Notes: generated by a model not told the origin, from the letters alone. 64,000 nucleotides of DNA from UBA2784 sp964494625 (GCA_964494625.1 CAZBRT010000004.1:62001-126000), one strand, 5' to 3'; counted from the first letter of the stretch, positions 16,720 to 25,985 are shown. Numbers and translations are program-made.

Positions 16720-18195
16720 TTATGCCCAAGACGGGACATAGCCAGCACGAGGATGCTTCGGGTCGGCGGGGCGTATCAAGCCCGCTTCCAGTGCCTGACG
16801 AATCACGGCAGAGGCCTGAGCTGCATTCTGTGGCGAGATTCCAAACCGCTCGCACAGCGTTGAATTTTTCATTCGCTGGCCGCTGACACTTTTCAGCGCC
16901 GCGTGTTGACAGCAGGCACGGACTCTTTCCTTCTGGGTCATGTCAGCAAAACGGCGAGGCGCGAACAGCACAGTAAGCACCGAATCGCCCTCACTCCGGA
17001 AGTCTGGCGGCGGCAGCCGGTGGGATTCCGCGGCAACAATCACCTTGTCGACTCCAGTGCCCTGCTCCTCACAGAGACGCATGCGCCGCATCAAGGATGC
17101 AATAGCCTCGTTGCGGGATCGAGGCGGGGAATCGAGAAAGCGGTCGGGGCTGATCAGTGGTTGTCCGGGATTGCTGATTTCTAGGCGATCCTTGAATAGC
17201 TCAATCAAGGGCCCCGCCCCCGTGATGGTCATGTCCTGATGAATCAGGGCGTTGGCGATCAATTCACGAATAGCAATGGCAGGGTAAAGCATGCTTTCCT
17301 CGCGAAAAGCCTTCCCAATGCGTTCTTCGTGCGGAAGCAGGCCATCAATGTATCCAATCAGGCCTTGAAAGCCGGTGGCATATCCTTTGCTGCCATCCTG
17401 CCTGTGGATCACCCTATCGGCCCGGTTGAAACCGTCATAGGCGACAATCCGGACTGCCTTACGGGCAATAGAAGAAGAAAATTCAGTCAGTTTTTTGGCA
17501 AAGAGTATCGCCCCAAGGTTGGTGATGTTCCAGTGGCCGCCGATATCGGGACAGATCAGGCGATCTGCAGCAAGCCTGTCAAAAATTCCGATGCGGTTGT
17601 CGGGAAGTGATTGGCCTGTCAGATCGAAATAGCTCACATAGTCCAGTCGGGCCAGAACCTCATCGCCGCTCATAAATTGTGCGGCTATGCCGGTCTCCCA
17701 TGAGTAAGGCTGTAACTTCGCCCACAATGCGCGAAGGCGCTCCGGATGGTCAGACAGGCGAGGCGTTGCACTGCCGATACGAATGTAGGACGCCCGGTCA
17801 AATTCAACCTGATTTGGGGCTGCCGCCGGAATTTCAAGCAAGACCAGACGCGTGCCGTAATAGTCGACGGTTTTGAAGCTGAAGGCGACGCTTGGTTGAA
17901 GGCGTTGCGCCAGCCAGAACTCCAGCGGCTGACCCTGCTGCATCTGGCTGCCCGGGTCGAATGTGGTGCCGGTAACGGAATGGTCGCCGTCCCGCACGCC
18001 CCACAGAACATAGGCAAAATGCCGATCAGTCAAACGGGCGGCATTGGACAGGGCTGAAATCAACTTCCCAATCATCTGCGGGTCAGCATTGTTTTCCTTG
18101 AACTCGACCCAAGTCGTTTCCGCCGGAAGGGCCAGCAACTCGTCGATTAGTGCCTCGATGCGAGGCTTGGCATTTGGCATCACATCCGCACTCAT
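16720..18195 (-). CDS. AlbA_2 (Schlafen-type) and HATPase_c_4 protein
   Basis: A 491-aa protein. Residues about 20-140 form the AlbA_2 domain: TTWVEFKEN (28-36), LISALSNAA, YVLWGVRDG and YIRIGSATP. A RecG-C-like/HATPase_c_4 region follows, with REL-ANALIHQDM, GPLIELFKDRLEISNPG and EEQGTGVDKV, and then a helical C-terminus probably carrying a winged helix (MKNSTLCERFGIS). Such proteins are often annotated as putative DNA-binding or transcriptional regulators and recur in defence loci. The ATG overlaps the methyltransferase stop (18192-18195), so both are translated from one message. It may act as an ATP-dependent switch or specificity factor; this is not known. Confidence 0.8.
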   Translation of the reverse strand: MSADVMPNAKPRIEALIDELLALPAETTWVEFKENNADPQMIGKLISALSNAARLTDRHFAYVLWGVRDGDHSVTGTTFDPGSQMQQGQPLEFWLAQRLQPSVAFSFKTVDYYGTRLVLLEIPAAAPNQVEFDRASYIRIGSATPRLSDHPERLRALWAKLQPYSWETGIAAQFMSGDEVLARLDYVSYFDLTGQSLPDNRIGIFDRLAADRLICPDIGGHWNITNLGAILFAKKLTEFSSSIARKAVRIVAYDGFNRADRVIHRQDGSKGYATGFQGLIGYIDGLLPHEERIGKAFREESMLYPAIAIRELIANALIHQDMTITGAGPLIELFKDRLEISNPGQPLISPDRFLDSPPRSRNEAIASLMRRMRLCEEQGTGVDKVIVAAESHRLPPPDFRSEGDSVLTVLFAPRRFADMTQKERVRACCQHAALKSVSGQRMKNSTLCERFGISPQNAAQASAVIRQALEAGLIRPADPKHPRAGYVPSWA

Positions 18196-20975
18196 TTGGC
18201 TGCAGTCCTTGCCTTGCGAAAGCCAACTTTTCTGTCACCTGCAGTCATATTCGTATAAAGCTCAAACAACTTCTCCAGCCGCTCGGTATCGTTCTTGAAG
18301 CGGCGTCCAATATAGATGCGTTCCAGCACCTCGTCGTTGCGATCGTGGGCGGCGCGCAGGTCGGCTGGCATTTTCTCCGGGTCGTAGAGGTCGGCAATGG
18401 TTGCCGGGAAATGCGCCTCGCGGGCCAAGAGGATGTCTTCGGCGCAGACGGTCAGGTCGGCCCTCATTTTGTCGGTGAGTGTCGGCACCGGAAACGTGTT
18501 CCAGCCGAGTGTGTTGGAAAAGCGATAATCAGTCTTAATTTTACCACAGACAGCGCCAATCCAGCATAGTGCCATCTTGGAAGCAAGTATTGCTATATTC
18601 CAAAGTGGAGGATCAAAAAAAGCAAAGCCTCCGTCACCTACAATTGAGCCGCGGGGAAGTGGTCCAACGGGAAAATACTCTCGATCTTCCGATGAGTGCC
18701 GGGGAATCTGAAACACGATTTCATCGCCAGTTTGTCGGATTTGTTGAAAAGCGAACGGTTCCGACGCTCCTGCCTTGGTAAGTGCCTTATCGCTACTTGC
18801 TCGCATTTTGAAGACGATATCGAAACGATCCCGAAAAGCAGGGATTCCCTGCAATATGTCATAGTCAGCTCTAGACGCCCAAATACAATGGCGCCCCACG
18901 CCATGCGTTGCATCGTGAGCGCCGAAAAACGGACGAATGACATCGATGCCATCTGGCACGTTAGCGCGCAAAAAGCGTGCCTTATCGGCATTGAAGATCA
19001 GCCCACCTCCGTCAGCCGGCTTGCTTCCATTGACAACCGGGTTCAGGCCTTGCCTAGGAGCTGTTTCATTCTCAACATAAACGTCTCGATAAGGCACTAA
19101 ATATGCGTTTATATTCTCAACATCCCGCACTTGCCCGCCTAAGCCATCAAACAATTTTACGGCACCCAAGCGACGTGACAAACCCACAATGCAGACGGTA
19201 ACGCCAGCATTACGGGACGCCAAATTTCTCCATTTGAACGATGTAACAGCGAAGTTTATTCGCACGCCATGCTTGATGATGCTTGGCCAGAACCTGAAAA
19301 CTTGCTCACCTTGGCAAACGGAGTTTGTAGTCACGAATGCGACGGATGCGTCCGTTCTATCCAGATACTGCCGAGCCTTCAGAAAGAAGCCGAGAATGTA
19401 ATCAAGAGACTTCCAAGCGTCAAAATTGCCATGAAAGAGCTGATACATGTCGGACTTCTGATCAGGGCCTTGCTCCGTGCCGCCCTTGTAAGGTGGATTT
19501 CCGCAGATAAATGTTTCGCCGCCCTCATTCTCGAAGTCGATCTGCGCCTGATCGAGTGGCGCGTTGAAAAGGTCGTCGCCTTGCAGTTTCACACCGGTGC
19601 CGGTCGGTGGGCAGATACTGAGCCAGTCCAGCCGCAGCGCATTGCCGCAAGTGATCCAGTTTTCCGTATCAAGTGGCAGGAAGTCAGCCAAGGCTTCCCT
19701 CTGCCCGCGATAAAGCACGTCGCACTGATATTCCGCGATGATGAGGGCCAAGCGCGCAATCTCGGCCGGAAAGCTGCGCAGCTCGATCCCCCGGAAATTG
19801 GTCAGCGGAATGTCGCTCTTCCGCTCCTGGTCTCCACGCCGTTGGTTGATCTCGGCCTCGATCTCACGCATCTGCTTGTACGCGATCACCAGAAAGTTTC
19901 CGGAACCACAGGCCGGATCAAACACGCGGATCTTTGAAACACGCTTGCGCAGGTTCAAAAGCATGCGCGCATTGGTGCCTGCCTTCTCCAGCTCTGCCCG
20001 CAGATCATCAAGGAAAAGCGGGTTCAGCACCTTCAGGATATTGGGCACGGAGGTATAGTGCATGCCCAGCGCGCCGCGCTCCTCGTCGTCGGCCACGGCC
20101 TGAATCATCGACCCGAAAATGTCCGGGTTGATCTTTTTCCATTCAAGGGCGCCGATGTGCAGCAGATACGAGCGCGCGATGCGGCTGAAATGCGGCACAT
20201 CCAGATTGCCGGAGAACAGGCCGCCATTCACATAGGGGAACACGTCTGCCCAGCGCGGCAGTTTTGCCGCAGGCCGGTCATCGATTTTCGTGTTCATGGC
20301 GCGGAAGATTTCGCCGATGACCTCGTGCGTATTGGATGAGTCCCTTGCGCTCATCTGCCCGACGGTCGCCGTGAACAGCCCTGTGCCGTTGAAGATGTCG
20401 GTATCCTCGGCAAAAAAGCAGAAGATCAGCCGTGCCATAAAATGGTTCATGTCGGGGCGCCGCGCGTCGGCGCCCCAAGCGGGATTGTCTTTCAGCAGCT
20501 CCAAATAGAGACGGTTCAGGCGGCTGGTGGCGCGGATGTCGAACGAGCTGTCGCGCACCTGCTTGACGGTAGTGATGCCCGCAAGCGGCAGGAAAAAGCC
20601 GAAATGATCGGGAAAGTCGGCATAGGCGCAAGCGACCGTTTCGCCTGTCGCCAGATCTTCGGCCTCGAAAGTATCGCCATCCGTTGCAAGGACATATTTT
20701 GCCTTGGCCCGCGCTGTGGCGGGGCTTGCCTTCAGGGCGGCAAGGGCGCTGGTGACCGTGCCCGGGGATGCAACGGCGATGTGGATGTTGTTGGTCTGAA
20801 GGACGCCGCCCCAAGGGCCATCGAAGTCAGACTTGTTTGACTCGCCCTTGCGCAGGCGCTTGAGCGTCGTCTCCTTATTGCCAAAGGCTTCCAGAAAGGC
20901 GAACGGAAACTCAGCGGCATCAAAGGGCTGCTCCGCGAGTTTGGATATTGCTTCCTCAATCTCTACCGCATTCAT
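18192..20975 (-). CDS. MmeI-like class I DNA (adenine-N6) methyltransferase
   Basis: A 927-aa methyltransferase. The SAM-binding motif I is VFDPACGSGNF (351-361) and the catalytic motif IV is NPPY (493-496), the pattern of N6-adenine enzymes. N-terminal helical segments precede it, and a target-recognition region (about 600-850) and helical tail follow, as in MmeI-like proteins. True MmeI has an N-terminal D-ExK nuclease, and I find no ExK motif in the first 150 residues, so cutting is probably delegated to other operon members. It is the first gene of the five-gene minus-strand operon. The ATG at 20975 follows a purine-rich GAAGGCGG site. Confidence 0.85.
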   Translation of the reverse strand: MNAVEIEEAISKLAEQPFDAAEFPFAFLEAFGNKETTLKRLRKGESNKSDFDGPWGGVLQTNNIHIAVASPGTVTSALAALKASPATARAKAKYVLATDGDTFEAEDLATGETVACAYADFPDHFGFFLPLAGITTVKQVRDSSFDIRATSRLNRLYLELLKDNPAWGADARRPDMNHFMARLIFCFFAEDTDIFNGTGLFTATVGQMSARDSSNTHEVIGEIFRAMNTKIDDRPAAKLPRWADVFPYVNGGLFSGNLDVPHFSRIARSYLLHIGALEWKKINPDIFGSMIQAVADDEERGALGMHYTSVPNILKVLNPLFLDDLRAELEKAGTNARMLLNLRKRVSKIRVFDPACGSGNFLVIAYKQMREIEAEINQRRGDQERKSDIPLTNFRGIELRSFPAEIARLALIIAEYQCDVLYRGQREALADFLPLDTENWITCGNALRLDWLSICPPTGTGVKLQGDDLFNAPLDQAQIDFENEGGETFICGNPPYKGGTEQGPDQKSDMYQLFHGNFDAWKSLDYILGFFLKARQYLDRTDASVAFVTTNSVCQGEQVFRFWPSIIKHGVRINFAVTSFKWRNLASRNAGVTVCIVGLSRRLGAVKLFDGLGGQVRDVENINAYLVPYRDVYVENETAPRQGLNPVVNGSKPADGGGLIFNADKARFLRANVPDGIDVIRPFFGAHDATHGVGRHCIWASRADYDILQGIPAFRDRFDIVFKMRASSDKALTKAGASEPFAFQQIRQTGDEIVFQIPRHSSEDREYFPVGPLPRGSIVGDGGFAFFDPPLWNIAILASKMALCWIGAVCGKIKTDYRFSNTLGWNTFPVPTLTDKMRADLTVCAEDILLAREAHFPATIADLYDPEKMPADLRAAHDRNDEVLERIYIGRRFKNDTERLEKLFELYTNMTAGDRKVGFRKARTAAK

Positions 20976-21415
20976 ACTGTTCCGCCTTCAGCTGCCGGCC
21001 GCGGGGGCGGCGACCAGCCAGTCCTCCCCAGAGCAATCGCGCCGGAAGCCCGCACGCGCATTGCTTTTGTTCGCTGTGAACGAGAATCCATGGGTCGCAG
21101 AAGGCTAGTGTGGGCGCCGGGCGGCGGCAAGGCGCCCGGCAGGTCAGTGGGAGCGAAGAGGATAGGTCCGCCATTGCCGCCATCCGCGCAGAGCAACTGC
21201 AACGTTCCTTGCATGACAATTTGTCAAGCACTTCAATTCCGCGATCCAGAAAAATCAGATGTCGGCCAATGAGATGCCCGCCGGGAACTGGTTTCGCCGT
21301 TTCCGCACCCTCTCTTCTCCTGCCCTGAATACAGGCCCGCGACACGTCGCACTGATTGTCTAGGTCAGCTCGATTGCGCTAGCCTGACGAGGCAGACACA
21401 CAAACGGGGGTAAGT
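20976..21415. other. divergent intergenic region of the methyltransferase operon
   Basis: About 440 bases between the methyltransferase start (minus) and a membrane protein start (plus). It must contain promoters for both. No clear consensus pair is visible; a TTGTCTAGG-like and TTGCGCTAGCCT stretch near 21355-21385 could serve the plus-strand gene. Overlapping open frames here have no recognisable domain. Confidence 0.5.
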
Positions 21416-22030
21416 ATGTCGGCGCGTTTCAACCAGTTTTTCTTGGCGGGCTTGCTGGGCGGCGCGGCCTATGTGGCAGCAGCAATTCTGGGCCCTGATC
21501 TTGTCGCAGTTGGGCTTGATGCATCGTTGCTAAGCCGGGTGCCCGTGCCCGCATGGTACGCGATCGCAGGAGCGATTCTTGGGCTTGTGATTGGCGCCGA
21601 GATTGATCGCTTTCGCCAACGGCGAGATCTCATTCAAGACATCAAAAGCCTTACCTTCAACATGCAGGATCTTCGTCGACAACTACTTCCGACCATTAGA
21701 AGCACGATTCAGGCCATCAAGATTGACCAAACCGCGAAAGTGGGCGAGGTGGAGACGAAGCTGGCGATTGAGTTGGGCTTCGAAGATCTGCTGTTCGTTG
21801 AGTTCCGTGCGCGAGGCAGGAATGTCAGAGATGACAAACTCATCGTGTACCGCGGCGTGGCTCACCTAAATGTCAAAACCATTAGTGACATTCGGCGCGC
21901 GTTAGAAGACCTCTACGCGGACCAGTTCGATGGACGGTTTGTGGTGCTTATTCGGAACCGAGAAGGCACGGCAATCGACGGTAAGACGCTAAAGCAAAAT
22001 GCTCTGAACAATGCGCGGACCAGCCCTTAG
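21416..22030 (+). CDS. small membrane protein, unknown function
   Basis: A 204-aa protein with two predicted membrane segments near the N-terminus: FFLAGLLGGAAYVAAAILG (about 9-27) and AWYAIAGAILGLVIGAEI (about 46-63). A charged, partly coiled-coil cytoplasmic region follows (RFRQRRDLIQDIKSLTFNMQ), then a mixed alpha/beta domain ending near FVVLIRNREG. I do not recognise the family. It is divergent from the methyltransferase operon, and the GGGGGTAAGT just upstream is a plausible ribosome site. Membrane helices plus a soluble domain are compatible with an effector of a defence system, but nothing shows this. Confidence 0.6.
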   Translation: MSARFNQFFLAGLLGGAAYVAAAILGPDLVAVGLDASLLSRVPVPAWYAIAGAILGLVIGAEIDRFRQRRDLIQDIKSLTFNMQDLRRQLLPTIRSTIQAIKIDQTAKVGEVETKLAIELGFEDLLFVEFRARGRNVRDDKLIVYRGVAHLNVKTISDIRRALEDLYADQFDGRFVVLIRNREGTAIDGKTLKQNALNNARTSP

Positions 22031-22146
22031 GCATTGAGCGGTGAAATTTCAGGCTTGGGTTGTTGAGGAACGTCTATGGAGAGTGTCGCCGATATACCCC
22101 CCGAGCAGAAAACTTCCTTCGCGACGCCTCTATCATGGGCAATCGA

Positions 22147-22305
22147 ATGACATACATTAAACCCGAGCGCATCTCGCTAAAGTCCCACCCGGATTACACA
22201 GAGAAGTGGGTTCAGGACCGTATTGCCGAAGATCCGACAATTCTTGGCCTCGGCGACTTGGTGTTTCGGGATCGCGAGCGAAGACATCCGCGGGCAGGGC
22301 GGTTC
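22147..22305 (+). pseudogene. truncated N-terminus of a conserved protein
   Basis: From ATG 22147 the frame reads MTYIKPERISLKSHP, KWVQDRIAEDPTILGLGDL and RAGR. This matches the start of a common protein of about 180 aa (usually continuing RAGRLDLLLQD and then YEVEIQLG). After RAGR the similarity stops and unrelated DNA follows in frame, so only about the first 52 codons remain. It is probably a deletion or recombination scar. Confidence 0.55.
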
Positions 22306-22661
22306 TATCTGCGGCCCAAGGGTTGTGACCGCCCCTTGTTTGCACAGAGGTGCTTGGCGTTGGCGAAGCACTTGTATGAGAGCTTTCCCGAGCGCGATAC
22401 CGGGAATGTATGCCCATGCCTGATCTCGCGTTTGCGGCGCACATCGGAAGATTCTATCCAGCCTTGCAGTTCCTGCAATATCCCGATGGTCTGCTCTTCC
22501 GCGAGCCGTCATTGTCTCATCGTCCAGCTCCTCCAAAGACCGTCGCTCTCTGTTGCCTCCGGGATTAACTGGCGGGGCTTAGACAATCGGCTACGTGGTG
22601 AAATTGTTGCGCAGTTGAATTGGCACACAGCCAATGCGCCACTGAGCTTTGAGGCACATGC
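22306..22661. other. intergenic/decayed DNA
   Basis: About 355 bases downstream of the truncated gene. A minus-strand frame of about 70 codons (roughly 22515-22303), with a helical EEQTIGILQELQGWIESSD segment and no ATG, looks protein-like and may be the end of another broken gene. Nothing else is supported. Confidence 0.35.
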
Positions 22662-23477
22662 ATGGTAACTTACTCATTCTCGGTCGATTGGTTTGGTCCG
22701 TTCAAGGGCACTGTGGAAGCACGCGCGTGGACCCAGCAGTCGGAGTATGTTCCGGGAAATAACTCGCAGCCGCCCAGCTCGAACGATCCCCGAAAGCCGA
22801 CAGGTCTTTACCTAGCAATCGGCAGCATCAACCCATGGCGGCTAAAGCTGAGGAATCTTTGGGTGGCGTTCACACGCCGTAACCAAGTGCAATACGTCGG
22901 GCTTGGTAATGTTGTGCAGCGACTGGGCCACCGCACTCATCACATTGCAACGCATATGCGGGGCACTCCGCAAATCTGGGTCGGCGCTCTGTCTGACAAC
23001 TGTACCGCCTCGCATGCCGCTTCCATTGATGACAAGAGGCACGATAATCAGATCGTGCTGGCAGAATGGCTCCTGATCTATTTTTTGGAACCAACGCTGT
23101 GTCTTGAGCATCGCGATAAGCCGCCATCGACACCCTGCACACTCGTGAATCGATGGTTTTTGGTTGAGAACGGGGCACAGCCGCGCGCACTTGCACAGTC
23201 TCCGCATGCGACCCTACCCGACATGGTGGTTTGGCCGTATGCGGGTGAACCGCACTCAAAGCCCCCTGCGGCGAACTTGCTTCCGGGCATAAGTGCCGGC
23301 AAAGCCGACTCGACTCTTCCCCAAGAACTTGTTCACGCGGGATTGTTTTTCGTCTCAGGCCGCGACGGTAAGAGCACGTTCCGGGTGCGCTGCAAGAAGG
23401 TCGACGCCAGAGCTTGTCGCCAGCCGGACCGGCGTCGGCTGTTTCGCTTGCCGCGTCGCTGGTGGTGGAGACGGTGA
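22662..23477 (+). CDS. possible stand-alone GIY-YIG-like protein
   Basis: The first about 175 residues look natural. FGPFKGTVEARAW leads into TGLYLAIGS (GLY for GIY), then about 33 residues later QYVGLGNVVQRLGHRTHHI (YVG for YIG, with the Arg and His of the motif), and LAEWLLIYFLEPTL supplies a Glu and Pro in the place of the catalytic Glu and following Pro. This order fits a GIY-YIG module. The C-terminal 80 residues are Pro/Arg-rich and may not be genuinely coding, so the true stop could reflect a frameshift. Single-gene context in a patchy stretch, function unknown. Confidence 0.45.
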   Translation: MVTYSFSVDWFGPFKGTVEARAWTQQSEYVPGNNSQPPSSNDPRKPTGLYLAIGSINPWRLKLRNLWVAFTRRNQVQYVGLGNVVQRLGHRTHHIATHMRGTPQIWVGALSDNCTASHAASIDDKRHDNQIVLAEWLLIYFLEPTLCLEHRDKPPSTPCTLVNRWFLVENGAQPRALAQSPHATLPDMVVWPYAGEPHSKPPAANLLPGISAGKADSTLPQELVHAGLFFVSGRDGKSTFRVRCKKVDARACRQPDRRRLFRLPRRWWWRR

Positions 23478-23863
23478 GCAGGTGTAACTGACGGGCGTTC
23501 GCATCCAGAATCCCCTTCAAAGGCATTCTCGCGTTGCATGTCTTTCTTGGATGTCCGACTTGCGTGGCCGCAAATTCATGTGCTCAAGCCAAGATTGGTT
23601 CGACGCTGGGGTGCTAAGGGCTCCGCCTGACGCCTTCGTCTTGCAACTTGCGCACAAGCCAATTGCTGGGCGGAGAGGGCGAGCATAGCGACGCTTGGAT
23701 TAAGTTGGTCCGCAGAAATATTCTGAGGTGATTGACATGGTCAGCGCGCAGATTGCTTCCCGATCTCATGCACTGGGCGCTGAGTGGAAAAGAATTGCGG
23801 AACGCGCCCCTCTTTCTCTGCCGGGCGTACTTTCTTGGGTCGGTGCAGCTCGCCAACAGTCTT
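23478..23863. other. intergenic, nothing supported
   Basis: About 385 bases with overlapping open frames on both strands, none with natural composition or a recognisable motif. Confidence 0.45.
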
Positions 23864-24268
23864 CTAAGGCGCCCCGCTTTGCAGCTGGCGCTGGTAATCA
23901 GCAGCGTCGAAATGGCCAAGAGACTCTGCAACCAGTCCGTCGGCGCCAAAGCGCCAATCTTCGTAGCCCGAGAAACGAACAAACTGTCCAGACCCGCTGG
24001 GGCCGGTATTTGTGCCGGTGAATGTCCAGTGGAAGTGAACGCGATTACCCACTCGCTCCAAGCGGTCGAACGACACAATCAAATCCGGAAACGCCGTCAT
24101 GAAGCCAAGCACGGTCTGCTCAATCGCCGTGCGTCCGACGGCGGTCGGGCCATCGTTCACTTTGAGCGAGCCGCTCGGCGAAAAGAAGCCCGCGACGCGC
24201 TCGGGCACGTCACCGCACCAAGCTTTTGCGTAAGCCTGCGCAAACGCGAGAATATCGACTGGGACCAT
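23864..24268 (-). CDS. SnoaL-like / NTF2-fold protein
   Basis: A 134-aa protein with the NTF2-like pattern of SnoaL/polyketide-cyclase families: AYAKAWCGDVPERVAGFFSPSG, then VGRTAIEQTVLGFMTAFPDL, then the VHFHWTFTGTNTGP and FSGYEDWRFGADGLVAESLG strands. The fold binds small hydrophobic molecules; a specific substrate cannot be read. The ATG at 24268 could be replaced by a nearby start without changing the domain. Isolated gene on the minus strand; no operon partner. Confidence 0.75.
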   Translation of the reverse strand: MVPVDILAFAQAYAKAWCGDVPERVAGFFSPSGSLKVNDGPTAVGRTAIEQTVLGFMTAFPDLIVSFDRLERVGNRVHFHWTFTGTNTGPSGSGQFVRFSGYEDWRFGADGLVAESLGHFDAADYQRQLQSGAP

Positions 24269-24560
24269 GATGTTCTCCGCCTATCGACAGCGATAGCGTT
24301 GATGTGAAGTGTCCGGCAACCTGAGCCATGCCGCTCCCACAAGTTACCGGACCAAGGGTTCGCCGAAACGAGGCGAAGGCATGAGCCAAAAGACGGGAGT
24401 AGTGGATTCAGCGCCGATGATCGAATGATACGGTCGCGCCCAAAACGATACAACCGGCCCCGCCATAGATTGGTGGATCGAGGATAAGGCCATCATCTGG
24501 ACGCTTGCGCTGGTGGTGGCTGCTGTGAGTGCCCACGATGAAGAAGCGGCCGGCCCATGG
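24269..24560. other. intergenic, nothing supported
   Basis: No natural coding frame is seen. The right part may be decayed continuation of the transposase remnant ending at 24737. Confidence 0.4.
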
Positions 24561-24737
24561 GCGGGCCAATTATTCGGTGCAACCATGGCGGCTGACGCGG
24601 CCGCGCTCGGCAGGACGAAAATCTTTCAGCAGCAGCCACTCCGCTTCGCTCAGGTTGCCGCGGCTTAACCTTGTCTCCCTCAAGAGGCATCCTTGAACCA
24701 AACCACGTTTCGTGCGTCAATCCCTTTGTAAACAGGG
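24561..24737 (-). mobile_element. 5' remnant of an IS5-type element
   Basis: Reading leftward from 24737: an 11-bp terminal sequence CCCTGTTTACA (complement of 24727-24737), then a short leader, then a frame beginning near 24668 as LSRGNLSEAEWLLLKDF, RPAERG. This resembles the start of IS5-family transposases (SRGDL-S-D-EW followed by LLP-ERG). The frame breaks by stop codons within 35 codons. Only the transposase start and one IS end remain. Confidence 0.5.
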
Positions 24738-24808
24738 CCCAGCATCGTTTGTTCCAGTGATCCGCTGAACCGCGATCAATGCGTGACTGAAAAGCCAGCG
24801 GCGGGCAA

Positions 24809-25774
24809 ATGCGCTATTGGTGGGTCAATCAGAACCAGACCTACCGCCACGAAGTTCAGGGTGGTTACCTCTGGTCGCCCAAACGCAACGCCAACGGCGC
24901 CCGAAACCCTTTCTATGAGTCAATGCGTGAGGTCGCGCCGGGCGATCTGATCTTCTCATTCAAGGACACCCGTATCCTCGCGGCCGGCATTGCCCAGTCA
25001 TACTGTTGGGAAAGCCCGAAGCCGTTAGAGTTCGGCACAGCCGGCCAAAACTGGGAGAACATAGGTTGGAAGGTGAAGGTCAGTTTCACCGAGCTTGCCA
25101 ACAGAGTGCGCCCCAAGGATCACATCAAGATCCTTCGCCCCCTTCTCCCGTAGCAATATTCACCACTGCAACCCAATGGGAATGGTCTTCAATCGGTCTA
25201 CCTCACCGAAGTACCCACCGCTCTTGCCGAGGTTCTCGTCGGCCTGATCGGGCAGGAGCTCATGCCGATCTCGGCCGCGGCAAGCAGCGTGAAACCTGTC
25301 CCAGCAGACGATCTCGATCTTTGGGAGAGCAGGCTGGAGCGGCAGCTTGCCGAGGATTCCACCGTCACAGAGACTGAACGGCAAGCGATAATTCGCGCTC
25401 GTATCGGACAAGGCTTGTTTAAGGAACGAGTGGCCAAGATCGAGGCCCGCTGCCGCGTCACAGGCGTCGAGAATCCCGTCCACCTGATCGCGAGCCACTG
25501 CAAGCCGTGGCGGGACGCGACCAACGAAGAGCGATTGAATGGCGAGAACGGCCTGCTCCTAACGCCGAGCATAGATCATCTGTTCGATCGGGGATTCATC
25601 GGCTTCGAGGACAAAGGCAATCTCATAATCTCGCCGGTCGCTCACCGGCCCTCCCTCCAGCGAATGGGCATCGACACGACCAACGTGGTCAATGTGGGTG
25701 GGTTCACCAGTGGCCAAAAGCAGTTCCTCGAATTTCACCGGAACGCAGTGCTGCTGCGGTCGGTCAGGGCTTAG
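24809..25774 (+). pseudogene. EVE-HNH endonuclease gene with an in-frame TAG
   Basis: One continuous frame apart from a TAG at 25151-25153 (codon 115 of 321). The N-terminal part (MRYWWVNQNQTY, then GDLIFSFKDTRILAAGIAQSYC) is an EVE domain, which in relatives binds modified bases. After the TAG the same frame continues YSPLQPNGNGLQSVYLTEVP into an HNH domain: CRVTGVENPVHLIASHCKPW, then NGENGLLLTPSIDHLFDRGFI, with the His, Asn and His of the motif. The family is a modification-dependent restriction endonuclease. With the TAG, an EVE-only peptide (114 aa) and possibly a restarted HNH peptide (from 25262) would result. It lies between two IS remnants. Confidence 0.75.
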
Positions 25775-25817
25775 GGATACAACCAGCATCCGGATCCGGA
25801 CGAACTGCTTGCCTAGC

Positions 25818-25985
25818 CCCTGTTTACATAGTTGCAGTTCGAAGGAATTTGCGCATGGCGGCGATGTGCAGGACGTCGAGGAATGATGTGGCGAGCTTGT
25901 CGTAGCGTGTGGCGGCGGCGCTGTTGATCTTGAGATGCCAGATCATGCGCTCGCAGACGGCTCCGCGTTCCGGCCCGTTGCTCAA
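25818..25985 (-). mobile_element. 3' remnant of an IS5-type element
   Basis: The minus-strand frame ending at a TAA near 25829 reads GAVCERMIWHLKI, then ATRYDKLATSFLDVLHIAAM, the conserved C-terminus of IS5-family transposases. The terminal sequence CCCTGTTTACA (25818-25828) is the inverted partner of that at 24727-24737. The upstream body of the element is missing to the right of about 25985. It is in the same orientation as the left remnant, so the two come from different copies. Confidence 0.65.
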
